64,000 bases of DNA, from contig JALMLS010000585.1 of assembly GCA_038496445.1 (NCBI GenBank), positions 394,224 through 458,223 of the forward strand. Reading direction: 5' to 3'. This document shows positions 45,601 through 55,778 of the stretch, in pieces. Each line of letters starts with the position of its first letter. Position 1 is the first letter of the stretch. Below the pieces are notes generated by a model. The model worked only from the letters and a program-made list of their open reading frames with translations. It searched no databases and was not told the origin of the DNA. The DNA comes from Trichosphaerium sp. ATCC 40318. Its lineage: Eukaryota; Discosea; Flabellinia; Trichosidae. The position numbers and the translations under genes were made by a program.

Positions 45601-46474
45601 CAAGAGATAAAGAAGATGCAGTACATTCATGGATAATGAAATGTCTTGGTGAGAAAAAAGAAGGAGCATTTTTTCCAAAACTTGCTGATGGAAAGGCACG
45701 TGATATTTATCGCTTATACTTCTCTGATAAGTTATTGATGTTTTAACTGTATAATGTAGATATTTATAAATCTACTTAATGCTGTGACAAGCGGTAATTT
45801 AGTCGTTTCTGATGAGCCTGGTCAAAATCTTCTAAACTTTTTATCTGTTTGTATAAAAGAGTTTCATATGGATAAGGATAAGTTGTTTACTATACAACAA
45901 TTTAAAGATGTTAGAAGAGGTAGAATATTAAGTGGATTAATATACTTTGCAAATTATCTTCATGTACGTCATGGAACACGTGTCACGTTCACAAAAAGTT
46001 TTATTAAAAACTCACATTGACATTTTGTATTCTAGCAACACCTTCACCTGGTTCCGTTCCCTCTTCATCCAAATACTCGTAAAAACTTAAGCCAAGCTAC
46101 TACTGCAAGATTAAAGGATTTATCAACAAAGACATCAACACGAAAGAGCTATCGTGGGCCAATCAAGCTTGAACTTTCAGACTCTGATGACGTACAAATC
46201 TTTTTTTTAGTAAACTTTGTTTCAGTCGTTTAACATTTTTTTAAGGATCATGAGTTGACTGAGACATATGGAGGTAGTGATGAAAAGGTGCTTAATAATT
46301 CAATTAATGTTATAGTGCATGCTGAATAAACTCCACATTTTATTCATCATCCTGCTACTAAGTTTATTGGAACAAAGAAAAGTTTGTTGTGTTATTTTTT
46401 TTTTACTTTGTTCTCAATTTTTCTAGAGTGAGCTTGCAATACTATCATCTTGGCGACCAACACATTATTCATAA
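42656..46474 (+). CDS. SH3 - LRR - RGS - CH multidomain signalling protein
   Basis: One continuous spliced gene. N-terminal SH3: RYGKVIRDYASTRREELSLK, RVGIFPSIYVKIL. Then a block of six to eight LRRs of the Ras-suppressor type: LWSNLTNLNLHNNRLKSFPE, LRTLDVSNND, LRVLNLNKNNLKEIP, LVKFSISSNQLNRIPGELGK, LEVLELEGNNL. Next an RGS domain: LATHEGIALYKLLGDPTTL, KIRRETMKEIYEQYLESG, DGYPDRMLFKQAQEKVEAVL, which accelerates GTP hydrolysis by G-alpha. A basic Pro/Lys/Ser linker follows (PKPKPKPAKPKRP), then a calponin-homology-like domain: AVHSWIMKCLGEKKEGAFFP, NLLNFLSVCIKEF, RILSGLIYFANYL. Ends SWRPTHYS. One intron is GC-AG starting GCACGTGATATT at 45696. Likely links heterotrimeric G-protein signalling to actin. 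Confidence 0.8.
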
Positions 46475-46933
46475 AATATTTCAAAGGGTCGCTTACATGG
46501 AAAATAAAAAACACTGAAAGAAAAGAAACCAAAAGAAGATACATCTCGCTGTATTTTTAGCTTCAAAAAAAAAAATCCAAAACAAAACATAAATAAAGAT
46601 ACAAAAAATATCCAACTCTTACTTGACTTAACACATTGTTCACGTTGCAACAATAATGGATATAGTATTAATGTTTGTTAATAATGATTTAAAACGTCTT
46701 AATGAGGACATCCACATCTAATGGTATTTCGTGAATATAAACTCTTCAACTGCTTTTGTTGATTTATCAAAGACAATAACAACTTGTATTTACGAGTGAC
46801 GACCATCCTGTCACATTCATTTGACAATGCCAAGGTGGTGTTGCTATGGGTATGTACAATTGTTGTTTCTAATCACAGAACAAAGAAAAAACAAAGAAGG
46901 CAAGAGAAGAAGTGAGAAAGAAAATTATTACTT
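46475..46933. other. Spacer between convergent genes
   Basis: A/T-rich 3' flanks of the SH3-LRR-RGS-CH gene and the Reeler gene. Nothing else seen. Confidence 0.5.
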
Positions 46934-47917
46934 TTATAACAATAAGACTAATACAACTACGATCAATGCCATTGTAACTTTTAAAACAAGCGAAGAAGAA
47001 GGTGGAGCAACAGTAGTAGGTGGTGGGGTAGGCATAATTGGGGCCTCTGTAGTTGGCGGTGGAGTGGGCATAATTGGGGCTGCTGTAGTTGGCGGTTCTG
47101 TAGTTGGTGGTGGGGTAGGCATAATGGGGGCCGCTGTAGTTGCTTCAGTTGGTGCTTCAGTAGTTGGAGGTGGGGTAGGCATAATTGGCGCCTCTGTAGT
47201 TGGCGGTGGAGTGGGCATAATTGGCGCTGCTGTAGGTGGGTCAGTTGGTTCTACTTCAGTGATATTAGTAGTGCTTCCTGAAACCCACTGGCACTGATTG
47301 GCTGCATCACGTTCTACAACAAGCCACCACTAAAAAAATACGATTGAGTATGAAGATATTTTACCAGTTCGGGAATACAATAAGTTAACGTACACCCATG
47401 GTTACTGCACCGGTTCCATTTTCTGGAGCTGTCCACGTGAATGTTATGTCACTGTCCTTTGATGATGCATTCACGTGACGAAGACTACCATAGCATCTAA
47501 CAGCAGAAAAGAGGTTTGTGTCAGTTGAAAGAATAGTAGGTTCAGAAGAATCTATTGTTCCAACAATCTCACCAAATGGTGCACTATTAATGTAGAAAGA
47601 AATTGCTGCTCCCTACGAACAAAGTGACATGAGTAACAGAGAAAACAGGCAACAAGTGTTCGGAGCTAGCGAAAAAAAAGACGCACTGTGTAAGAGACAT
47701 TGGCGCTAGCTGTAATAGTGAAAGTGTAATTGGCTTCTGGGACGTATTCTGATATTTGTGGTGTAATTGAAAGCTCATCTATTAGTGCAGGGCTTGTTGA
47801 GCACATTTCCATGCATATATCTTCACTATTCGCTGGACAGACAACTATTGCTCTGGTACTATAGGCGAGAGATGCTGCAAATAAGCATGAGAGAAGAATA
47901 ATAAGTCTAAAGTTCAT
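46934..47917 (-). CDS. Reeler-domain surface protein with Pro/Thr repeat stalk and C-terminal anchor
   Basis: Signal peptide MNFRLIILLSCLFAASLA, then a Reeler-like domain: CMEMCSTSPALIDELSITPQ, EANYTFTITAS, HVNASSKDSDITFTWTAPEN and GTGAVTMGWWLVVERD, with the WTAP core found in reelin N-terminal and DOMON-linked domains. After QCQWVSGSTTN a mucin-like stalk repeats PTPPPTTEAPIM about six times (47218-47000), ending PPSSSLVLKVTMALIVVVLV, a C-terminal hydrophobic tail suitable for a GPI signal or membrane helix. Three exons. Probably a heavily O-glycosylated surface protein. The repeats are perfect enough for copy-number change. Confidence 0.75.
47000..47240. repeat. In-gene tandem repeat encoding the Pro/Thr stalk
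   Basis: Plus-strand units of GGTGGGGTAGGCATAATTGG followed by GCCTCTGTAGTTGGCGG-type sequence recur with small variation, encoding PTPPPTTEAPIM on the minus strand. Confidence 0.85.
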
Positions 47918-47970
47918 TTGGTTTGTTTGAGGAAGCGTTGCGTTGTTGGTAGCTCAAAATTGTCCTCCAG

Positions 47971-48080
47971 TTATATCTTGTGTGAACGACCAGTTCGTTT
48001 TATCTTGTGTGAACGAACCGTTCGCGAAATCTGTGTGTGAACTACCCATTCGTTTTATCTTGTGTGAACGACCAGTTCGT
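47971..48080. repeat. 28-bp tandem repeat, four copies
   Basis: Units read TTATCTTGTGTGAACGACCA followed by GTTCGT, with the third unit most diverged (CTGTGTGTGAACTACCCATT). Located about 55-165 bp upstream of the Reeler gene start, therefore in its likely promoter. Confidence 0.85.
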
Positions 48081-49014
48081 TTGGGTATGGGCATATCACG
48101 AACAGGGATACCCAAGCAGAAATACCATTTCCCAATTCTCCCCTAAAAAGGGTAACGGGTTATCAAGTATGGATAAAATCAAAGCTGTTACCGATACCAT
48201 ACACCCCAAACAGTTCTGACAAAAAACACAACTGTTTTGATCTTTTCCCGTAAGATTCTTTCGAAGGTGGACTCTCCCAGGTAAACGATGTTCCTAAAAG
48301 AGATGTACTTCTTAGACGACTTTTGGTTCACGTGTTTTCTCGGTGATTTTTTGTGTAGTATCCCTAATCTATCCATAAAGAATATTCAAACTACGAAAAA
48401 CTTTTTGTTCAAATAAATCGTATTAATAAACATACCCAACATGATGCGAAACTCTAGCTAACAAAGAAAACCATTCGTTCCATAAATCTATACGAAAGTT
48501 CTTTTGATTTTCGTTGTATTGCGCGACAAGTGGGTTTGCACTACTTTTCGCGAAATTGATTAGAGCCACGATTGACTAAAAAATGTGCTGTTTTCTGCAA
48601 AAATGTTGTACAAAAGGCCGCCAAAAGAACAGATTTCGAAGAATACAACATGCTGCCAAATTTCGCGAAATGTAGTCCATGATGGCACCATGGTTTAAGA
48701 AAATAATTTCAGAACAAAATAATGCTAATGCCACAGGCATCACTGGATTAGTTGTGAGTGGTGGGATGAAGTATTATCTTTTTCCATCAAGACATAACAG
48801 CTTGTTATACAAAAAGTTTTGCTTTAAAAATCAACGTACGTGAATATAACTTACAACCGCTAAGCTAGCGCCTACTCCACGCTAACAGAAGCGCTCTCGC
48901 AGTATTCAAACAACAATGCAGGTGATTGACATAACCTTTACCAACGTTGCTGTAGGCTTTGTAAACGCTACCAGGGTCAAATGTTAGTAAAATTTCTGGT
49001 CTGTTAAATCACGT
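48081..49014. other. Spacer with a small doubtful reading frame
   Basis: The plus frame 48682-48843 (MAPWFKKIISEQNNANATGI, 53 codons) is open but unconfirmed; TTTCGCGAAA palindromes occur at about 48548 and 48660. A related block (AATTTCGCGAG, CATCAAGACATA) sits near 15835-15900 inside the long MAPEG intron. No established gene. Confidence 0.35.
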
Positions 49015-49775
49015 AAAACGGTTGGATTGGCAATAAATTTTCCGCTTGGCAATGTGAGGGCATCACATTTTAAATCATCCACCAAGTCTTTATATCCTCT
49101 ATTTAGTAACTTAAATACACTATATGGAACCCATGACAGATCCAAAACCTAAGAAACAACTAAGAAACGCAGTTTTCAAAACAAAAACAACTAGTGCCTC
49201 GGAATACTCGTGTAACCTTGTAGGTGTTCCTAATATAACATGTCGTGGTTTTTTAAGCGTTGTTAATTCATCCACTTGTGCACCATTTGGATATACCAAG
49301 CGTCTCCAAAATTAATGAAGCTTTTTTGTATGGTAACTTGTTGGACCAATATTATTGCTTGCACGTGACTTTTATCAGTATCAATTCTGTTTAAAACACC
49401 AATTAGGTATGCAGCTACGCCATCATTTGACATGGTGTTGTCTTCAAAAACCACATCTGAGCCTATTCGAAGCAATCAGCATTGAAACACATAAGAGATA
49501 TTTTATTATTTTCACTTTTGCTATGGTTTTTGTGCAAGAAATTTTTTACACAGAAACAACTCAACTGTAAGAGTGTAAAAATCTGATTGCAGCTTGTGCT
49601 TTACTAAAAACATAAAGCTTAATGCGTACCAGAGCTCACAGGAATGATGACTTGCTGTTGAATATCACTAGGCTTCTTGTAACCTCTATAACTGTAAGTT
49701 ATTATGCGCTATGAATTATTTTCAATACTGGCTCTTTTAGCTTGAAATCATCAAAACAGTCGTAGATAGTCTGTA
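49015..49775 (-). pseudogene. eIF4A-like DEAD-box helicase relic
   Basis: Minus-strand pieces follow the order of eIF4A: DCFDDFKLKEPVLKIIHSA, then YRGYKKPSDIQQQVIIPVSS (the Q motif), GSDVV, GVLNRIDTDKSHVQAIILVQ, LKKPRHVILGTPTRLHE (motif Ib region, GTPxR) and LLNRGYKDLVDD. The Walker A (AQSGTGKT in the family) is replaced by FEDNTMSNDG, the PTREL motif is lost and no DEAD box follows. Stops separate the pieces. It cannot be a working helicase; an expressed fragment is conceivable but a pseudogene is most likely. No intact homologue lies in the window. Confidence 0.68.
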
Positions 49776-50182
49776 TCCATGGTGTCCTACTGCATGATGC
49801 ATAATAAATGCACTTTAAGCCACTTAATATTTCCCTCACGTGTAGAACTCAACAAAATGGAATGTGCTGTTCAATGGGTGATGTAACTGCTGGAATTCCT
49901 GTCGAAAACCTCTTTGCCTTTTAAAACTACATGCTGTACTGCAACATGAACAAAAACAAGCGCAAAAGTTGGCTTGTTGCAAAACTTGTATAGAATTCTC
50001 TGAGCAACTCCTTTGATGGTTGTTGACCTATATCCTTTGTTGCGTTTTTATTAAGGCTACAACAAGCGAAACACAAACAACACGTACATCAATAGTATCA
50101 TATGACTTTATTATTTATTGTACAAGTTTGTTGTTTGATGTTATTTTTTTTTCTTTCTTTTTTCTGAGTTTTTTGGGGTTTT
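49776..50182. other. Spacer downstream of the MPS1 gene
   Basis: Contains a minus-strand fragment reading VAQRILYKFCNKPTFALVFV without start or clear family, perhaps another gene relic, and a CACGTG at 49838. Confidence 0.4.
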
Positions 50183-53116
50183 TTACTTTACACATTGAAG
50201 AAACGGATGAGTAGCAAGCTGTTCTGTTGTAGGTCTTAAGTTAGGATCACGACGAAGGCATGCTTTAAGAACATTGATAACATGAGCATCAGGTACAGCA
50301 GAAAAAGCTATTTTATACCGAGGATTTGTAATAGCATGCATTTTCTGTAGTATTTTTCCAAGATGAGCAAAAGGTGTTGTACCGTAAACCATTTGGTACA
50401 GTATACAACCCAAAGACCATATATCACTTTTTCTGCTCATTTTATGTGTTTCACCACCTGTTGTACTCTCAGCAGTATCAATAAATGACTAGTAAAGCGT
50501 TAGCAATGGCAACAAGAAAAGAGCAAAAGAAATATGCGACTTAATTCCGAAAAAAGAAAAAAAGTTCAAGTCGCTCACGTGTTTTGACCTCCATAAAAGG
50601 AATTGATTTTTCCGTGTAAACGTACCTCTGGTGCCATATAATTCATTGTACCAACTTTGGTATCTTTGATAATATTTGTGGTGTCAATACACTCGATCTT
50701 GTTGGCGATTCCAAAATCAATTAATTTTAGACAACCTTTGACAAGAACAAAATTTGCTGGTTTCAAGTCAGAGTGAATGATCCTCTTATCATGAACAACT
50801 TGTACAGCAGCTATAATCTGTTGCCAATATAATCTAACGTAATTATTCTTCTCAGCCCAAGGTTTATCCCGAAATCGTGTTAAAATTCTGTGAAAATCGG
50901 ATTCACCACATTCGAGTACCTTTTTGTTAAAGTCAGTATTATAAACAAATTTATACTCAAATACTTACGATGTGTATGTATCCACGAGAACGCTCTATTT
51001 GTGAATCGATGAGGCTAGATAAAAAGTTAGTCGGAACATAACTAAACGGTAAAACAAGGCAGGAAACTATCGAATGTACAAAAAAAAAGTTGGTTTTGTA
51101 TTTCGTACCGTATTACGTTCGGACTCTTTCTTAGAGTTTCAAGCAGCGTGATCTCGTTTAAGTAACTCTTGACAGTACGTTCATCCGCTGTTTTGATATT
51201 TACACGTTTGATAGCGACGATATTGAGGTCCATACCTGTAAAAAACAAAACGAGTCAACTCTTAATATCGATGACACGTGTGACAGTTTGAAGTATCGTA
51301 CCTATCGCTTTAAATACGACACTACTACCACCTTTTCCAAGTGGAGCTTTATCAAGCTTTACATACGGGTTACCATTAACTTCGATGTAATTTCCAGACC
51401 ACTCCAAGAGTTGTTGCAAAACTCCTCGTTTGATTTGGTTTTCTGTAGGCTCTGGTGCTTGTTTTGGCATTTCTCTTCCAGCTGTTGTAGGTGTTGCCAT
51501 CGCTGCAACAACAGAATGTACAGGTGTTGAGCACCATGGTTCTAATGGAATTGTAAGAAAGAAACAGTAAACGTAATCCAATGGAAGAAGTATAAAAAGA
51601 AAGAAACGTACTTTGTGAAATTGATACAGGTGTTGGTGGTGACACAATAGGTGCCTCTTGTGAGTCTATAGCCATAGGACTTGTTTCTGATTCCGTAGGC
51701 ACATCAGCCATGATTTCATCACGTTGATGTGATGATGGTGTATGATGATCCATGGGCCCAATAGAATGCTTGTCCAAAACTGTTTTTGCTTCTACAAAAA
51801 ATATTAGAAAGATTGGCGCTGAGGTGAAGCATGAGGCGCTCAAACGTGTTTTCTTTAAAAAACGCCTCGCCAAAAGAAAAGTGACAAAGAGCTACGTACT
51901 CGGTGTTGTGGAAGCAACAAGTTTTTCAGGCTCTTTTTCTGTTTCCGGTTTAGGTTCTTGAGTTAACCGTCTAGCACCTCCAGAAAATGCGCCTGTGCCT
52001 AAATAAAGCCATTTAGTACGTAATCGAGACGTGTTTATTATTTTGGTAATGCAAATACTACACCCACGTGGCTTGTCAACAAAGAAAAAGAAGAAAAAAA
52101 CAGGAATCGTAAATAACTAAAAAGGTTGTCGTACCAAAAGTGTTCACACGTAATCTACTTCGTTTTACGTAACCACGAGAGGAGGAAGATGGAGCGAGCG
52201 GGTTATGACCTGCTGGAAGCACTGGAGTGCTACTTTGTCTAGGTTTGAAAGTGTACTGCTTTGGTGCATACTTTGACCTTAAACTGCTTGTTGAAGGTCT
52301 CCCTGGCTTCCTCGGCGCATGTGAAGAGCCTTGACCTGCTCCTGCTCCATTTGATACATCTTGGAGAGCAGCACGGTGTTTTTGAGCATTCTTTTTCGCC
52401 ATTTGCGCTCGTGTTTTCTTAGGCATTCTTACTGCTTCAGTTATTAATTTATAGCGTTCAGGTAGGTATGGAAGAAGTCCTGGATCCTTTGTCTTGCATA
52501 TTGATCGGAGTGTTTCGGCAAAATGCTTATCTGATCCAGAAGCTTTTTTAGTGCCTGCTACGAGGACCTTTCGCGCCTCTTCAACGTTTCCTAAGTATTA
52601 TAGTAAGATTTGGAGACTTTAAAAACGAGCAAGTCGAAAAAAAACAAAAAGGTTTTTAAAAAACCCGCCAACTGTTGTATTTATTTTTTGTTCCAGTTCT
52701 AGTACCTTCAAGGTAGTGAAACTTGCCAAAGTTCACGTAAAAAAAAGTTGAGGAAGGTTGGTGTTTTTCTATCATTTTGTACGTCTGCATTGCGAGATCT
52801 CTGTAGTTTAGCCTATAAAACGGCGTTAAAGGACAGTTTTAAATACAATATCCAATAAAACCGTTGCGTACTCAATCTGGCACTTCGCAAGCATAAGCAT
52901 AATGCGCATAAAGCTAGAGTTCTCGTAATCGCGCACTTTAATGTGCTCTAAGGCCTCTTCAATTTTTTTTATAGCGGCATTGAAATCTATGCGTGTCTTG
53001 TTTACTAGCATCTCTCGCACTTGTAGCCACCAAAATTGCGCATCTTGTTTTGATAGCTTCTTTTTTCTTCTTACGTTTGGGTTGTTCTCCTTATCTACAG
53101 CAGCCACAGAAGTCAT
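50183..53116 (-). CDS. TTK: MPS1/TTK dual-specificity spindle-checkpoint kinase
   Basis: Kinase expected at kinetochores, where MPS1 starts the spindle assembly checkpoint. N-terminal TPR-like region: QDAQFWWLQVREMLVNKTRI, LAMQTYKMIEKHQPSSTFFY, EEARKVLVAG, as in animal TTK. A long Ser/Pro/basic linker follows. Kinase domain: APLGKGGSSVVFKAI (glycine loop), IVAIKRVNIK (Lys of beta3), RIIHSDLKPANFVLVKG, KLIDFGIANKIECIDTTNII, KVGTMNYMAPEV and SDIWSLGCILYQMVYGTTPF, ending HPFLQCVK. HSDLKPANF with LIDFGIA and KDTKVGTMNYM are MPS1 hallmarks. Start chosen at ATG 53116 (MTSVAAVDKENNP); the frame stays open to 53128 without another ATG. About ten introns. Confidence 0.88.
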
Positions 53117-53586
53117 TTCGCATCCCAAACAAATAAAGTCTAACGGTAAAAATTTGAAAAAAAAAAGGCGCTTAATTTTGGAGACATGTTAAGTTATCTC
53201 ATTTCATTACGCTCAGAATAACATTATGAGTATGTGCTAAGTTATTACCGTTGAACTGAGTGCTAAAGTGATGTTCGGCCGTTAAAATCGTTTGAAACTG
53301 GCAGTAACGTTACAAAATTTGTTCTTCGCGGTTATTTTGTTCCCTACGTAGGTTCAAAGGCAGATGATATCGAAACTAGGAGACTTTATCACAATTTTTT
53401 GTCTATATCTCTTCATGGTGTTGCCTCGTGAGTGTCAACTCTACTATTTCATTTTGACCTTATTGGGTCTTTTATCTCAAAAAAAAAAGGTTTTAGCTCA
53501 AAAGACACTGCAAGTACGCCAGGTTACGTTAATACTAATACAATACACTATTTTGACACTTTTTTTTGGTTCTTCTTTTTTGTAGT
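53117..53586. other. MPS1 promoter / homeobox 3' flank
   Basis: About 470 nt with no coding signal. Both flanking genes are minus-strand, so this holds the MPS1 promoter. Confidence 0.5.
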
Positions 53587-54928
53587 CTACTGAGCCTTCT
53601 TCCCCTTCTTACTACTTGGCTTCTCGTTGGCGTTTGGAGGACCTTTTTTACTCCAAATGCGACGTCGAGCGTTTGTAAACCAATAATTAACTTGTTTGCT
53701 TGTAAGACCAGTATCGCTTGCTAGCTGGTGTTTTTCATTCGTTGTAGGGTAAGGAAAGTCCGAATGTGTATAAAACCACAGACGAAGTTTTTCAACGGCG
53801 GCTTTTGGTAGTGAGTTTCGCTTAGGCCTTGACGATTCTATACAAAGGTTAGTGAGAGCATGGTAAAATATGTGACATGTCAAAACCGTTTTTTTTAACT
53901 AACTTTTTTTTTTTTTTCGAAAACTCAGGTTATTTTTGTGTCTGTTTTTAGTTCGTTCACGTGACTACTAATGTCAAACGGAATGAACGGAAAAAACTGA
54001 ACTAATAACAAAAATTATTTTCGGGTGTACGTACGCGCGGAGTTGGTTTTTGGTGGTTTGTAGTCATCTGGTTTGATTCTTCTTGGTCCTAGCACCAACC
54101 GTCTGCATCTTTTTCTAGGTGGTTCCTCCGTTGTTGTGTCTTCTTTATCACTACCTTCTTTTTCGCTTTCACTGGCTTCTTCTGTTGACTCTGTACATGT
54201 TTTTCGCTTCCTGCTATCTGAAAGTGCAGTTAAAGCAAAAGAAAGCGAAAGAGAATACAAAGAATAAAAAACTTTACCAAACAGTTGAGTTTTGCTGTTT
54301 TGAAGAAATATTTAATTGAATAACAGCCATCACGTGATCAAAAAAAAATTTCTTTAAAAGGTACCTTTGCTCGTTGAGACTTGCATATGGAACATATAAA
54401 GTACTTGAGATGCAAGTATATCCATGTAACATTCTTCAGAAGGAAGACAGGATTGATCTGTGCGATTTGAGGTTGTTTGTTTGACATGACACTTTATACT
54501 TTGACACCCGTTGTTAAACTTTGTAAGCGCATGCGCTGTTGATACTTTTGTTTTAAAATCGTTTGCTGAAGCCTAAAAAAAAGTTGTATTAATTTTGAGG
54601 CTTGCTCGTTTAAGTATAAGGTGCTCAGACGTTATTTAATTACATCCTTGCTATCCTCATCGCACCTCGCTTACGTCCCCTGTCAAAAAATTTGACACGA
54701 CTTCTAATTTGCGCGCAAGGCTCTCCGGACACTCACTGAGAGGTCTAATACTCCGCATGAATTCTTCCATTGCTTTAGCCTGAAAACGAAGGCAAATTAT
54801 TAATAAAATATAACACAATCTCCTCCGTCTTAACGGGTCTTTACGTGTGTATTAAGGTCCTTGACTCTTTTTGCTTTTTGTAGAGTAATGTCATCAACAC
54901 AATTTTTTTTCATACCGTTTTGTAACAT
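53587..54928 (-). CDS. TALE-class homeodomain transcription factor
   Basis: DNA-binding regulator. Exons: MLQNGMKKNCVDDITLQKAK; FMRSIRPLSECPESLARKLE; a helical Cys-containing stretch ECYMDILASQVLYMFHMQ; an acidic/basic nuclear-localisation-like segment EEPPRKRCRRLVLGPRR; and the homeodomain RPKRNSLPKAAVEKLRLWFY, then THSDFPYPTTNEKHQLASDT and SKQVNYWFTNARRRIW. The PYP three-residue loop extension between helices 1 and 2 and WFTNARRR in helix 3 define the TALE class (KNOX/BELL/PBC/MEIS). The C-terminus is Lys-rich. Start ATG 54928 gives five exons in frame. TALE proteins usually act as heterodimers; the upstream helical region may be a partner-binding domain, not assigned. Confidence 0.87.
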
Positions 54929-55778
54929 CTAAGATTTTAGAGGTTTAATTAACTTGTCATGTAATATAACTTGCTAAAATGTACCTGTATATGGTTAGAT
55001 GCTTTTATTTTGACACTTGACAGTTAATAGACAGGAGCGTTAAGGAAGAAAATTGACTGTGAATCAATTAATGTCTTAGGGCTTTTGAGGCAAGTACAAC
55101 CGTTGACGAGAATTACATTTCTTGCTTTGACCTTAAGCTGTAGTAATCTGTTGCTGGAGATTCCGAGATGCCAGGGTTTTTTTATCTGTCACTAGAAAAA
55201 GTCTTGGCGGGTAGTAAAGTGTAAAAATAAAATAAGAAGGAAGACACTCTGGTGCTGCTATTAGTAATCCTTTTGAGATAAATACATCATTTTATTTTTG
55301 TCGCACCTGCCTAATAATAGCGAAAACCGACGTCGGTTTCAAGTGTGGAGCTGGGTTCAGGATGTGTATTAACCTTGGATTCGCGTGTTAACAAAGTAGG
55401 AATAGCCCTTTTTGTACATTTATTAATTGTCATCACGTGATGTTAATCACTCTTAAAAAAACCAATAAATTATTCTATCTCCCTTATTATTTTCAAAACT
55501 TACGGAGTTGCTCGGCAGAACGCCCTTGTTAATTAGCACCCAAAATTGTAAGTTTGCTTGTAGAGCTAGTAGACTGCGTACACTGCAACAAACTTCCGTG
55601 GAAGCTTGCAAGAATTTGTAAATTTAGCACGATACTATACCACGTGGCTGTGTGCAGTAACTGTTGAATTGTGTCCGAAATAAGCAAAATAACAACTTCA
55701 AGAAAACAGTTCTCATTTCAATCAACATCCTTTCAATTGACCAAAACTCCACTCTAGTACCACAAACGCAACGATAGG
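54929..55778. other. Divergent intergenic region
   Basis: About 850 nt between the starts of the TALE gene (minus) and the second propeller fusion gene (plus). Two CACGTG sites at 55434 and 55641. No exon recognised. Confidence 0.5.

Noticed and set aside
46821-47297. Plus-strand Gly/Val-rich frame
   Set aside because: Antisense of the Pro/Thr repeat stalk of the Reeler gene; no start context or family.
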